Part shown: positions 35,103 to 45,289 of the stretch, piece by piece
Numbering within the stretch: position 1 is the first letter of the stretch
Layout of the letters: the number at the start of each line of letters is the position of its first letter
Source: Sporomusaceae bacterium
GTDB taxonomy: Bacteria; Bacillota; Negativicutes; UBA1444
Length of the DNA stretch: 63,896 bases
Assembly: GCA_018434355.1 (NCBI GenBank)
Contig: JAHDPL010000026.1
Coordinates: 1 to 63,896, forward strand
Reading direction: 5' to 3'
Translations under genes and position numbers: made by a program
The notes under the pieces: model-generated
Told to the model about the DNA's origin: nothing
The model's database searches: none
What the model saw: the letters and a program-made list of their open reading frames with translations, nothing else

Positions 35103-36407
35103 TCAATCTCCTGATGCTTGGGCCTTCAGCCCACGATCCGGACTTTTCCAGACCGCTCGAATGCCTTTTTTCTTCAGTAGCGCCTTTGGCGTGGCGTAAA
35201 CTGTGGCCAGCGCACTAAAAATCCAATAGAACAAGGGATACCAAATCACCCAGATATAGTACCGCGGCAGCGATTTGTCATACTTGCTGTCAAGATATAA
35301 GCTGACCGCGAACTGGAACAGACATACGATGGCAGCAACGGAACCGTTCCACTGGGGAAAGGGGCTGGCCATCAATTCGGCAGGCAGGTCAAGATCCAGC
35401 AGTCTGGCAACCAACCAAGCGCCCGTCAATCCAACAAATGTGAACGCCCAGACCACGCTCATGCCATAGTCGAGATACAGCGGCCACAATCTTCGCATTC
35501 TCCAATCAGTCAAAATGCCTATATGACGCCGCAAAACCTCAACGCCACCCTGGGCCCAGCGAACCCGTTGCCGCCAGAAACCGCGCAGCGTCTCCGGCAC
35601 CAGGATCCAGCCCACTGCGTTCAGTTCATAATGAATCGCCCAAAATCGACGCTCTATCTTCCAGGACACGTTGATATCCTCTGTCACCATATCGGTGTCC
35701 CACAGACCGACATCCAGCAACGCCCGCCGCCGGAAAGCGGCAATCACGCCGGAGATGGTCATGACTTTGCCGAGCAGTCGTTGGGTCCGTTTGATCAGAC
35801 CAATGACGCTGGCATATTCAGCCGTCTGCACCTTCGCCAGCAACGACGTCCGGTTTTTGACGCGGGGATTGCCGGTCACAGCCCCCACCCGGGGATTCTG
35901 AACGAAGTGCATAACCATCCAGGACACCGCCTGCGGCTCCAGAATACAGTCTGCATCGATACAGACAATGACTTCGCCGCGCGACATGACAAAAGCATAG
36001 TTCAGCGCATAGGCCTTGCCCATATTTTCCTGCAATGACAGATAACGCACCTTTTCGTGACGGGCAGCGAGGTCCTCGATCACTTCAAGCGTCCGGTCGG
36101 TACTGGCATCGTTGATCACGATGACTTCCAGGTTGGGATACGTCTGAGCCAGCACACCTTCCACCGTTTCACGGATGCTCTCTTCTTCGTTGCGTCCCGG
36201 AATCAGGACCGAAACAAGCGGCGTTTCCGTCAACACAGGCTCCGGAATTTTTTCCCGCTCGTAGCGCCAGTAGAAGATAGCCGCCCCCACCATCCAGACA
36301 ACGCTCATCACAATCGGGTACAGAAAGACAAAGTTGGCGCCGATCAACCAAACCAGCAAAAAGACCGGCGGATAAAACAGCACGAATTCGCGCAATAAAT
36401 CAAACAT
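35103..36407 (-). CDS. pgaC: Poly-N-acetylglucosamine synthase, GT2 family
   Basis: A 434-residue processive glycosyltransferase, close to the 441 residues of E. coli PgaC. It has two N-terminal helices, a GT2 catalytic domain with D100 (VINDAS), DxD (D151-D153), TED (242-244) and QRVRW (280-284), and two or more C-terminal helices. It polymerises UDP-GlcNAc into beta-1,6-GlcNAc while extruding the chain. The neighbours pgaB, pgaA and pgaD support PNAG over cellulose, though a BcsB-like gene heads the operon. Confidence 0.92.
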   Translation of the reverse strand: MFDLLREFVLFYPPVFLLVWLIGANFVFLYPIVMSVVWMVGAAIFYWRYEREKIPEPVLTETPLVSVLIPGRNEEESIRETVEGVLAQTYPNLEVIVINDASTDRTLEVIEDLAARHEKVRYLSLQENMGKAYALNYAFVMSRGEVIVCIDADCILEPQAVSWMVMHFVQNPRVGAVTGNPRVKNRTSLLAKVQTAEYASVIGLIKRTQRLLGKVMTISGVIAAFRRRALLDVGLWDTDMVTEDINVSWKIERRFWAIHYELNAVGWILVPETLRGFWRQRVRWAQGGVEVLRRHIGILTDWRMRRLWPLYLDYGMSVVWAFTFVGLTGAWLVARLLDLDLPAELMASPFPQWNGSVAAIVCLFQFAVSLYLDSKYDKSLPRYYIWVIWYPLFYWIFSALATVYATPKALLKKKGIRAVWKSPDRGLKAQASGD

Positions 36408-36426
36408 CAGCAGCCTCTTTTCCTAT

Positions 36427-38313
36427 TTAAAACGGCGAATCGTCACGTTGGTTGGAAAACAGGTTTTCCGGATAATACCCGATATGCAGGGCGCCCCGCC
36501 CATAGAGGGCGCGGACCTGGCGACTCAGTTCGTCACGCGGCACCCAGCGCTTCTGCGCCCAGTCATAATTTTGCAGCTTGAACAGCACCCTGTCGGCAGC
36601 GCCCTTTTCCTTTAGCGCCTTTTCTGCAAGTTTTTCCAGCCAGGCCGTCGCCTGATGGCCCTGTTTCTCCATGTAAGGATAGGCCATGATTACTGTAAAA
36701 TCATAGGTTTTCAGATATTGTTCATAGTCCTGGGCAAACCACTCGATCGCATTGGGGTTCAACACCGCCTCGGCGTAAATGTTGCGAGCTGAAGGCGAAT
36801 TGGGTCGATAGGTCCGGATAATGCCGATCAGTTCTTCGGTCAGTTGATTCATGACCGTAGATTTCATGCGCGTCCATTCCTGTCGAATCGCTGGTTGGCG
36901 CAAAATTTCCGGCGTCAGTTCTTCGCCGAAACGTTCTTTGAACACCTGTTTTGCCGCCGGCGAGAAATCTTCATAATCGTTCATGAACAGATCGTCCTGA
37001 AACAAAACGCCGTTGATCGGCGCATACATCGCCAGTTCCCGGGCCATCTGCCGGAGTTGATCCCGCACCCGCGGACTGAACGGAGTGGCCCGGTTGTACC
37101 AACCCAAGTTCTTGGGGTCATAAGCAACGATCCGGTCTTCCGGATGGTCCTGGGTCAGCCACTGCCCCGACAAGGTAGGGATCCATGCGTACACCATCAC
37201 CCGCGCATTGCGCAACCGGTTGACAACGTGGGAAAACACATCGACTTTCACCGGCGCCACGCTGTTGGTAAAATAGACGCTGCTGGTTTTGCCATCACCC
37301 TGACTGTCAGAAAAGGTCTGCAAATAGACGGCTGTGGCATTGGTCCGGGCAATTCGCTCAAGTAACATCCGGATATTGGCGTTCATCTGAACAGGATCAG
37401 TGTCGTAGAGAGAGTCGATATCGACCTGCACCACCCGGACATTTTTCAGCTCGAAGCCGCCATCGGCAACGAACTTGCTAAATCGACCGATGTCAGGGTT
37501 TCCCCAGATCAGTCCGCGTTTACCAGCCCGGAGGCTGCTGTTTCCGGCGTAATTGACGCCGCCCTCCAGGCCGAAGGTGACCTCATAACCGGCCTCCATG
37601 GCTGCCTCGATAGTGAAGTCATTGTATTCGCCGTACGGCCAGACCATGGCCCTAACCTTATGTCCCAGTTCACGCTCGAACAGTTCCTGCCCTTTGCGCA
37701 TATCCGTGCGGATCCTTTGCTGGTAATCCGCCAACGTTTCATAGCGACCATTGGCATATTCCAGCGTCGACGCCGCATGGCCAGGATCACCGTAGGCATT
37801 GGAAATCACCGAATAATGCAGGTTGTAGGAATGGGAAACCACTTCCACCAGCCCTGATTTATCCAGTTCACGCAGCTGATCCCAGGTCATGATTTTATCA
37901 GGCGTTGGTGCGGGCGCAACGGCCCAGATGCCTACCATTGCGACCGTCGCCGGATATTTGTACTCCTTCAGCAAAGGAAAAACCTGGGTATAAAACGATA
38001 CGTAGGAATCATCGAAGGTCAGCAGCACGCTTTTGGCCGGCAGCTGTTTCTCGCCCCGGTTGAAGCGGATATAATCATCGAGGCTGACAACGCTATAGCC
38101 GTTCTGGCGCAGGTATTCAAAATGGGCCCGTAGTACCTGCGGCGTAACGGTGAATGTATTCGCCTCGCGACCGGTGGTGTAAAACGGCCCCACATGATGA
38201 TAGCAAAGCACGGTGACTCCGGGCTTCGTCGCAGTCTGCGCCGCGGCAGTCGGCCCGCTCGCAACGCCGGTGCCAAAAATAAGCGCCAGTATCAGGATCA
38301 GCATTTTTCTCAT
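36427..38313 (-). CDS. pgaB: PNAG N-deacetylase/hydrolase
   Basis: A 628-residue secreted protein. A signal peptide (~1-25) is followed by a NodB-type deacetylase domain with LTFDDSY (metal Asp) and the HSYNLH metal motif. A C-terminal glycoside-hydrolase-like domain has VQVDIDSLYDTDP and GVLFQDDLF. This is the full two-domain PgaB plan (E. coli protein 672 residues). It partly deacetylates PNAG in the periplasm so that it can pass the outer-membrane porin. No lipobox Cys was seen near the cleavage site. Confidence 0.93.
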   Translation of the reverse strand: MRKMLILILALIFGTGVASGPTAAAQTATKPGVTVLCYHHVGPFYTTGREANTFTVTPQVLRAHFEYLRQNGYSVVSLDDYIRFNRGEKQLPAKSVLLTFDDSYVSFYTQVFPLLKEYKYPATVAMVGIWAVAPAPTPDKIMTWDQLRELDKSGLVEVVSHSYNLHYSVISNAYGDPGHAASTLEYANGRYETLADYQQRIRTDMRKGQELFERELGHKVRAMVWPYGEYNDFTIEAAMEAGYEVTFGLEGGVNYAGNSSLRAGKRGLIWGNPDIGRFSKFVADGGFELKNVRVVQVDIDSLYDTDPVQMNANIRMLLERIARTNATAVYLQTFSDSQGDGKTSSVYFTNSVAPVKVDVFSHVVNRLRNARVMVYAWIPTLSGQWLTQDHPEDRIVAYDPKNLGWYNRATPFSPRVRDQLRQMARELAMYAPINGVLFQDDLFMNDYEDFSPAAKQVFKERFGEELTPEILRQPAIRQEWTRMKSTVMNQLTEELIGIIRTYRPNSPSARNIYAEAVLNPNAIEWFAQDYEQYLKTYDFTVIMAYPYMEKQGHQATAWLEKLAEKALKEKGAADRVLFKLQNYDWAQKRWVPRDELSRQVRALYGRGALHIGYYPENLFSNQRDDSPF

Positions 38314-38325
38314 CGTTACTCCCCC

Positions 38326-40656
38326 TTACCAGCTGAGATTCACATTCAGGTCACACTGGAACTTGCTGAAATCAATCGACGAACTCCCCCTTGCGTTCTT
38401 GGACGTTAGGCCATATTCGCAGCCTGTCGTCAGATAAAACAAAGAAGTGAAGTAATGTCCATACTCCAACCGCAGATAGGGGCTGAAATCCCAGGCAAAC
38501 GGGTGATCGCCGCCATATTCGACAAAGGCCTTCCATTCCCAATAGCCTCGTTTCATTTTTAAGCGGTTGGCCAAACCGGTGCCGAAAGTCTGCCTGAGCG
38601 CCGGACTGTCATAGAGGTTGCTGGTAAATGCGTAGCCAGAACGGCGAAAATAACTTGACCAAATCAGCCGCCGCTGTGGATCGTCCCGCAACGTCCGGCT
38701 CCATTCGATGCTTTGGCTGTTATTTTTGTTTCCGTCCGTGAAATTCCCCTCAGAGTATGCGACAGTAAAGCTGTCCCGCTCGCGCGGTCGGCTTCCGTCC
38801 GGGGACGGAACCATGGTTCGCCAGGTATAATAAGCGCCATAATTGCGGGCCATGATCCGCTGACGGACGGCATCGGCCTCATCGACGGGGCGGTAGTTTG
38901 TATATAATGTCAACGAACTGATATCGTTGGGATAAAGGCTGAAATCGATCCGGTGCCCGTCGAGTCCTGTTAAGTTGGCAAAATCCCACCAGGCACGCAG
39001 GTCATATTTCATGCCCCGGATCCACAAACCGGAGGAAAGAGTGGTATAGTCGGCAACGTCGCCGTTATCGGTGTTGCGAAGATGAATTCGCCTGGTCTGC
39101 CCCATCAGTCTGACATTGCCTGCTATGTGCTGCCAGAAACTGGCCTCTGCGATTGTGTTTTCCTTGCCCTTATAGTCGCGATAATAGACAAAGCTACTGC
39201 CAAGCGCACCTTTTTCCCGTTCCTCATACTCCCGCACCGCCTGCGCCGCCACCGGATTCTTCAGTTGCTGCCGGTCCAGTGTATTTAGGACAGAGCGGGC
39301 CTGCCCATAGTCGCCGACTGCTGTCGCCGCCTTAGCTATTCCGGCCTTCCCCGCCGTTTCGCCGCCCGGCAATCCCCGTAGCACCAGATAATTCTTATAG
39401 GCCTCGCGCGGTAATCCGCTGAGCAGCAACTTATCGGAATAATGCCGGTAAAAAGCAGCATTGGGCGGCACCTTCTGGTTGAGCAAAGCAAATACTCTTT
39501 GGGCGGTCCATAACTTGCCCTGGGAGACAAAGAACAGACAGTCGTCCAGGACCACTTCTGCCAGTCGCTTGTCCTGGCTCAGCACCCGGTCATACAGCTG
39601 CAATGACTCAGCGACCTGCCCTAACAATCCTTTAGCCACTGCCGTACCCAGCATCGCCAGCTGGTTTTTCGGCTCTGCCGCCAGCACGATCGCATAGGCG
39701 CCGATGGCCTCCTGCAAGTTTCCGTTCTTGAGGAACACGTCCCCCAACACTCTGACTCCGTATACCGGCGCCTTTTTCAAGTCCGGCCAGAAACCAGCGG
39801 CAGCGGCAATCGCCTCGGCAAACTTTCCGTTTAGGCGCAGTGCATAAATATAATCGGCCTGCATCACCGGGTCAGCTTGTTTGGTATCAATATAGGGCTT
39901 TAAAATCGCAATCGCCTGAGCGATATCGTTTGAGCGCAGACTTGCCGCAGACCATAGCGAATCCGCCTGGCGCTTTCGTTCTGCATCGCCTTTTTTGTCG
40001 GCAATTTTCGACGCCAACTCCAGGTCCTCGGCCGCCTTACGGTTGTCGCCATTGATCAGTCTCGCCTGCCCGCGTGAAATCAATACTTCCAGATCTTCCG
40101 GGTTCATCGCCAGATACGCCTCATAGATTCTTTGCGCCTCCGCCGGGTTCTGTGTCCGAATCAGCAACTCTGCCGTGCGGATGCGGTACCGCCGCTCGCC
40201 TCCGGCAGAAAGTTCCTGCAGCAACGGCAGCGCTTCGGCGAAACGTTCCTGGCGACTGTAGGCATTGGCCATCGCTTCCTTCAGATACACCGGCAGATCG
40301 CGGCGAATGCGCAACTTGGCCTCATAAAAATCAGTCGCACCCTTGTCATCGCCGGACCAGTGCAGCACCATCGCCGAATCGATCCAGACTGGCGCCGCAT
40401 TCGGATAACGGCTGCGCAAATCGGCAAAAATAACCAGCGCCTGCTTAAAATCGCCGGCGCGGGCCAGTTCGATCCCTTTGTCATGCGAAGCCTGCCAAGG
40501 CTCTGCCGCCAACGCACCGGCCGGAAACACAGAAAAGACAATAACCAGGACCAACAACCAGGAAACGCAGGACAGGAAGCGGTTCCTGAGGAACCGCTTC
40601 CTGTCCTGATTTTGACTCTTTGACAAATCAATCCGCATTGAATTATTCATCTGCAT
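38326..40656 (-). CDS. pgaA: Outer-membrane PNAG export porin, TPR plus beta-barrel
   Basis: A 776-residue protein with a long signal peptide ending AGALAA (~residue 51). About 430 residues of tetratricopeptide-like repeats follow (e.g. LELARAGDF, LRSRYPNAAP). The C-terminal ~280 residues are rich in alternating polar/aromatic strands and end in DLNVNLSW, a terminal aromatic residue typical of outer-membrane barrels. This is the PgaA architecture. A porin of this type in a Firmicute-like genome implies a diderm envelope. Confidence 0.87.
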   Translation of the reverse strand: MQMNNSMRIDLSKSQNQDRKRFLRNRFLSCVSWLLVLVIVFSVFPAGALAAEPWQASHDKGIELARAGDFKQALVIFADLRSRYPNAAPVWIDSAMVLHWSGDDKGATDFYEAKLRIRRDLPVYLKEAMANAYSRQERFAEALPLLQELSAGGERRYRIRTAELLIRTQNPAEAQRIYEAYLAMNPEDLEVLISRGQARLINGDNRKAAEDLELASKIADKKGDAERKRQADSLWSAASLRSNDIAQAIAILKPYIDTKQADPVMQADYIYALRLNGKFAEAIAAAAGFWPDLKKAPVYGVRVLGDVFLKNGNLQEAIGAYAIVLAAEPKNQLAMLGTAVAKGLLGQVAESLQLYDRVLSQDKRLAEVVLDDCLFFVSQGKLWTAQRVFALLNQKVPPNAAFYRHYSDKLLLSGLPREAYKNYLVLRGLPGGETAGKAGIAKAATAVGDYGQARSVLNTLDRQQLKNPVAAQAVREYEEREKGALGSSFVYYRDYKGKENTIAEASFWQHIAGNVRLMGQTRRIHLRNTDNGDVADYTTLSSGLWIRGMKYDLRAWWDFANLTGLDGHRIDFSLYPNDISSLTLYTNYRPVDEADAVRQRIMARNYGAYYTWRTMVPSPDGSRPRERDSFTVAYSEGNFTDGNKNNSQSIEWSRTLRDDPQRRLIWSSYFRRSGYAFTSNLYDSPALRQTFGTGLANRLKMKRGYWEWKAFVEYGGDHPFAWDFSPYLRLEYGHYFTSLFYLTTGCEYGLTSKNARGSSSIDFSKFQCDLNVNLSW

Positions 40657-40660
40657 TGCC

Positions 40661-42691
40661 TCATGAAATCAGATCGGGAGGATCTTTTTTAGGAGCAACA
40701 GGCTGCGGCGGCGCCGGTTGGTTCGTCTGACTTCGTCGACGCCGCATAGTCCGCGAGAACAGGATCAACAGCAGTAATAGGGCAAACAGCGCCGCCGCCG
40801 TCAAAATCAAATTGCGGTTCTTGTCCCAAATCCCAACTAGCAACCCTTTTGCCGCCGGCCGCTCGACTCGCACGCTCTTGTCTCTGACATCAAAGGAGTA
40901 GATTCGGTCCGGAGAGCGATATACCATTACGTTGCCGCTCATCTCGCCATAATTGCCGGAGCGGTTCAAAAAGCGCAAAGCATCGCCCAACATCGAGCCA
41001 TCAATGTTGGCGCTGAGAACGACCAGCGGATGATTTCCGTTTTTCCCGATCCTGCCAACGACAGCGTTGACATTAGCTTGATACTCAAACAAGGTGGTTT
41101 GAGTTTCTTTGCGAAACAGCGTAAAATCGCGGCCCAGAGCGATGGGCATTTTATCTTGGAAAATCGGCGGTACGTTGCCGGTAACGGCCAGCACCATAAC
41201 ATACTGCTCTGCAGGCACCGAAGTCTGAACCGATAATGGCTGGGACAAAGGATAAGCGTACACTCCGACCGGCAACTGTCGATTCATCAGCCATACAGTT
41301 TCAGAAACCAGTCGCAGCGTTGTGTTGCCGAGTTTCTCATCCACCAATAGTGTGCCTGGACCGGCAAAGAATAGCCCGATATTTTGCCAAGTGAAGTCCC
41401 TGTTTTTGTATTGCCCGGCGCCCCACAGATAACTGTTGGGAAATATCTGCGCCGACTGCACCTTGCCGCGGACCCGGCAAACCCCGGGCTCCTCGGGATA
41501 GTTGAACTGAACGTTCAGATTGTTGCGGGCAAACAGCTCCAGCCCTGCCGGCAACAAAATGTCGCGACTGAAACGCCCTGTCTGATCCAGCACGGAACTG
41601 TGCACCAAATTGCTGTTAAAAAAGACATCTAGACGAACCGGACGCGCCGGCTCAAAAGATACGGTATGAGCCCCCTCCAGGTGCAGCCCCATCCGCTCGG
41701 GGATCTTGGACAAAAGGGCCGGATAAAGTGAAAAATCTGCCGGTACTAGCAATATGCCTTCCTGGACGGCAGCATTGCCGAAGGATACTGCTTCGGCGGC
41801 CTTGCCGACCGGGGTATCGACTGGTTGGATCGTGATTCGCTGACTAGCCGCCGGATTGACCGGAAATACAGGAAGATCGGCCAACTGTTTGACCAACTTG
41901 CCAAGCGCCGGCGTATCGGCGGCAGAAATCAGCAGGGTATTGGAATCGGCGAGCGCGATACCGGCCTGGGTTTTATTAAAATAAGCAGGCAGCTGGTTGC
42001 GCAGCCCGACCCAGATTCTCGGCGCCGGCGGTTTTCCTGCCAGCTCGGAGGCCTTGAAAACCTGGATGTCCAGATGAGGATAAATCCGGCGTAGAATACC
42101 ATACGTCCAAGCGGCCGGCATCGTTTCCGGCAATACAGCGCTATCGGGTACGACTACGTATAGCGATTGCTGAAAACTGCCAAAGAAATCCGCCACGGTC
42201 TGCACTGGCAACATGTCATAGTTCAGACTGATTCGGCTGTCCTTGTGCAGCGTGAAAAACAGACCGCCGGAGTAGTAGTCGCGGCACAAATCATCGGTAA
42301 TGAACATATTGGACTTGATTTGCAGCCGCAAGGTTTCGTGATACTCCCGCGTCAACGGCAAATTGAGCGTGAATGTACGGCGCTGTCTCAATTCTTTGAC
42401 AGTCCGCGTTTCCACCAGTTTGTCATTAAAATAGAAGAAAAAGATCGTTTCTGCATTAAGTTGCGAATTGGGCGTCAGGGAAATAGTCGCCGTGGCTGAC
42501 TTTATCCTGGCCAGGCGGGGAGTCGGGACCTCCAGTGTCAGTGAAGAATACGGCGCGCTGACTGGAATATCGGCCTCATAGCCAAGAACATCAAGTCCAA
42601 TATTCCGGCTGATTGCTTCTCCTTGGGGCATCTGGAAAAGCAGCATGAGGAAACTTACCAAGAGAGCAGCAAAAATGTTTTGAACCTTCAT
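40661..42691 (-). CDS. BcsB-like periplasmic membrane-anchored subunit
   Basis: A protein of about 676 residues with a signal peptide (ending QGEA) and jelly-roll-like beta segments (SATATISLTPNSQLN, VEVP-type strands). A C-terminal transmembrane helix (~640-660) is followed by a basic, Pro-rich tail. This matches BcsB, the subunit that guides cellulose out of BcsA, and is not a standard Pga protein. It lies five bases before pgaA and is the first gene of the operon. The start is uncertain: the ATG at 42691 gives a clean signal peptide, but GAGGAG lies ~15 bases upstream; ATG at 42706 or TTG at 42721 are alternatives. Confidence 0.75.
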   Translation of the reverse strand: MKVQNIFAALLVSFLMLLFQMPQGEAISRNIGLDVLGYEADIPVSAPYSSLTLEVPTPRLARIKSATATISLTPNSQLNAETIFFFYFNDKLVETRTVKELRQRRTFTLNLPLTREYHETLRLQIKSNMFITDDLCRDYYSGGLFFTLHKDSRISLNYDMLPVQTVADFFGSFQQSLYVVVPDSAVLPETMPAAWTYGILRRIYPHLDIQVFKASELAGKPPAPRIWVGLRNQLPAYFNKTQAGIALADSNTLLISAADTPALGKLVKQLADLPVFPVNPAASQRITIQPVDTPVGKAAEAVSFGNAAVQEGILLVPADFSLYPALLSKIPERMGLHLEGAHTVSFEPARPVRLDVFFNSNLVHSSVLDQTGRFSRDILLPAGLELFARNNLNVQFNYPEEPGVCRVRGKVQSAQIFPNSYLWGAGQYKNRDFTWQNIGLFFAGPGTLLVDEKLGNTTLRLVSETVWLMNRQLPVGVYAYPLSQPLSVQTSVPAEQYVMVLAVTGNVPPIFQDKMPIALGRDFTLFRKETQTTLFEYQANVNAVVGRIGKNGNHPLVVLSANIDGSMLGDALRFLNRSGNYGEMSGNVMVYRSPDRIYSFDVRDKSVRVERPAAKGLLVGIWDKNRNLILTAAALFALLLLLILFSRTMRRRRSQTNQPAPPQPVAPKKDPPDLIS

Positions 42692-42775
42692 ATGAATATA
42701 ATTCATCTCCTCACGCAACAAGTCTGACGCCCACTTAAGTTAGTGCAATAAAATGAATATTCCACACGCGACAAC

Positions 42776-42820
42776 GGATTCCCTTTATCCACAAACTATC
42801 TTTGTGCAATCCGGGAATCC
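42776..42820. promoter_or_regulatory. Inverted repeat between glgP and the pga operon
   Basis: Arms GGATTCCC (42776-42783) and GGGAATCC (42813-42820) flank 29 bp in the 174-bp gap between the two operons. It could be an operator or part of a terminator for the glycogen operon. No clear sigma-A promoter was identified in the gap. Confidence 0.35.
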
Positions 42821-42865
42821 ATCGTCAAGCCTCTGAAAAAAGTATTTGCCCGCTTATAAGGCGTC

Positions 42866-45289
42866 TTAGAAAATCACCGGTTTCACCTGCCAGATGCCGA
42901 CCGCATACTCCCAGATCGTGTTATCGCTGGAAAATTCACCGCTGTGAGCGATGTTCTCGATGCACATCTTGCGCCAGCGCGCCTTGTCTTTGTATAGTCG
43001 GTCGATCTGTTCCTGCGCCGCCACATAAGGAACAAAATCCTCCAGCAGGAAAAACTCGTCATTATAGTGGAGGAAACCATCATGTAGCTCGCGGAACTCT
43101 TCGCGGCCCGCCGGCAGTTCGCCGCTGACCAACTGGTCGACCACCTTGCGCAGACGCGGATTGGCGTCGTAAACGGCCCGCGCATTGTAGCCGCCACGCT
43201 TTTGGAAATCAATGACTTCATCGGCGGTCAGGCCGAAGGCGACGAAGTTTTCGGTGCCGACTTCGTTGCGAATCTCGATGTTGGCCCCATCATGCGTGCC
43301 GATCGTCACCGCGCCGTTCATCATGAACTTCATGTTGCCGGTGCCGGAGGCTTCCTTGGATGCGGTGGAAATCTGTTCGCTAACATCGGCGGCCGGAATG
43401 ATGATTTCGGCCAAAGATACGCGGTAGTTCTCCAAGAACACGACCTTCAGCTTTTCCCGCAGCAGCGGGTCGGCATCGATCATCGCCGCCACCGTGTTGA
43501 TCAGCTTGATCGTCCGTTTGGCCTGGTAATAGGCAGGCGCCGCTTTGCCGGCAAAGAAGAAGGTGCGCGGCGTAATGTCGAGCGAGGGGTTCTCGCGGAT
43601 CCGGTTGGCCAGGTCCATGATGTGCATCACATTAAGGTTCTGCCGCTTGTAGTTGTGAATCCGTTTGATGTGACAGTCAAAAATCGAATCGATATTGATC
43701 GTGTGTCCGGTGGTTCGCTTGACGTAGGCCGCCAGTCGCTCCTTGTTGCAGGCCTTGACCATAGCCAGTTTCTCGCCGAGCAGCGGATCGTCTGCATAGG
43801 CCGAAAGCTTGTGCAGGTCGGTCGCATGCGCCATCCAGCCCTGCCCGATCGTTTCCGAGATCAGTTCGCACAGGTCTGGGTTCGCCTTCATCAGCCAACG
43901 GCGGTGGGTGATGCCGTTGGTCTTGTTGTTGAACTTGCTGGGGAAATATTCATAGAAGGGACGCAGCACCGATTTTTTGAGGATCTCGGTGTGGATCTTG
44001 GCCACGCCGTTGACGCTGTGGCTGCCTACCACCGCCAGGTGGGCCATGTGGACAAAGCCATCGGCGATGATCGCCATCTGGCGGATCTTGTCCCACTCAC
44101 CGGGGTAACGGTTCCACAGGTCGGCGCACCAGCGCTCGTTGATCTCGTTCACGATCATAAAAATGCGCGGCATCAGGTCGCGGAACACTTCCACCGGCCA
44201 CTTCTCGAACGCTTCCGGCATTACCGTGTGGTTGGTGTAGGAAACGGCGTTCAGGGTAATCCGCCAGGCATCTTCCCAGCTCAGGCCTTCTTCGTCCAGC
44301 AGGATCCGCATCAGCTCCGGCACGACCACCACCGGGTGCGTGTCGTTGATATGGATCGAATTCTTCTCATGGAAGTCCATTAGCGAGCCGTGCTTTTTCT
44401 TAAACCGGCGCACAATGCTCTGCAAACCGGCCGACACCATGAAATACTGCTGTTTCAAGCGCAGCACGCGGCCTTCATAGCGCGAGTCGTCGGGGTAGAG
44501 GATCTCGGTGATCGACTCGACCGAGCGACGGTACTCCATTGCCTTGATATAGTCGCTGTCGGAAATCGGCCCCTCGTCGGTCGACGGCATCACTTCGGCG
44601 CTCCACAGCCGCAGCGTGTTCACGGTATTGTTGCGGAATCCGGCCACCGGCATGTCGTAGGGCACCGCCAGGATCGCTTCATAGCCATCGTGCACGAAGC
44701 GACGGACCCCGTCGACTTCCTCTTCCCGGATATGGCCGCCGAACTTGACAACCACCGCCTTGTCAGCCTTGCGAAACTCCCAGGCATTGCCGTCGCGCAG
44801 CCAAGGGTCGGGCAGCTCAGCCTGGTAGCCGTCGACGATCTTTTGCTTGAACATGCCGTTGCGGTAACGGATGCCGCAGCCATGCCCCGGCAGATGCAGC
44901 GAGGCGATCGAGTCGAGGAAACAGGAGGCCAGACGGCCAAGTCCGCCGCTACCCAGACCCGCTTCCGGCTCCTGCTCGGTCAGCTCAGCCAGGTTGATGC
45001 CCAGGTCGTCCAGTCCTTCGGTGCAGGTTTCCAGCAGGTCGAGATTCAACAGATTGGTAATCAGTATCCGTCCCTGCAGGTATTCGATCGAAAAATAATA
45101 GACCTGTTTGACGCCGCGTTCCAGATACTGTTTGTTGGTGCGAGCCCACTTCTGGGCGATCAGGTCTCGGACCAGACCGGCCAGCGCCTCATAGCGCTCG
45201 CGGGTCGATCCCTCGTCGACGCCTTTGCCGTGGAGGCTCTGGAACTTTTGCAGATAGGCGCTGATAAATTCCGCTTTGTTATGATACAT
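42866..45289 (-). CDS. glgP: Glycogen/maltodextrin phosphorylase
   Basis: An 807-residue GT35 enzyme. The PLP-binding segment EASGTGNMKFMMNGAVTIG (Lys in GNMKF) and the following THDGANIEI, with the N-terminal GNGGLGRLA-type loop seen as GSGGLGRLASC, are diagnostic. It releases glucose-1-phosphate from glycogen. It overlaps glgA by 11 bp, so degradation and synthesis enzymes are made from one transcript. Confidence 0.96.
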   Translation of the reverse strand: MYHNKAEFISAYLQKFQSLHGKGVDEGSTRERYEALAGLVRDLIAQKWARTNKQYLERGVKQVYYFSIEYLQGRILITNLLNLDLLETCTEGLDDLGINLAELTEQEPEAGLGSGGLGRLASCFLDSIASLHLPGHGCGIRYRNGMFKQKIVDGYQAELPDPWLRDGNAWEFRKADKAVVVKFGGHIREEEVDGVRRFVHDGYEAILAVPYDMPVAGFRNNTVNTLRLWSAEVMPSTDEGPISDSDYIKAMEYRRSVESITEILYPDDSRYEGRVLRLKQQYFMVSAGLQSIVRRFKKKHGSLMDFHEKNSIHINDTHPVVVVPELMRILLDEEGLSWEDAWRITLNAVSYTNHTVMPEAFEKWPVEVFRDLMPRIFMIVNEINERWCADLWNRYPGEWDKIRQMAIIADGFVHMAHLAVVGSHSVNGVAKIHTEILKKSVLRPFYEYFPSKFNNKTNGITHRRWLMKANPDLCELISETIGQGWMAHATDLHKLSAYADDPLLGEKLAMVKACNKERLAAYVKRTTGHTINIDSIFDCHIKRIHNYKRQNLNVMHIMDLANRIRENPSLDITPRTFFFAGKAAPAYYQAKRTIKLINTVAAMIDADPLLREKLKVVFLENYRVSLAEIIIPAADVSEQISTASKEASGTGNMKFMMNGAVTIGTHDGANIEIRNEVGTENFVAFGLTADEVIDFQKRGGYNARAVYDANPRLRKVVDQLVSGELPAGREEFRELHDGFLHYNDEFFLLEDFVPYVAAQEQIDRLYKDKARWRKMCIENIAHSGEFSSDNTIWEYAVGIWQVKPVIF

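Noticed and set aside
43202-44383. Long open frame antisense to glgP (393 codons), and similar frames antisense to glgC, glgA, the aminotransferase and others
   Set aside because: GC-rich genes commonly leave long open frames on the opposite strand; these have Arg/His/Gln-rich low-quality sequences, no ribosome sites and no family motifs, while the sense genes are certain.
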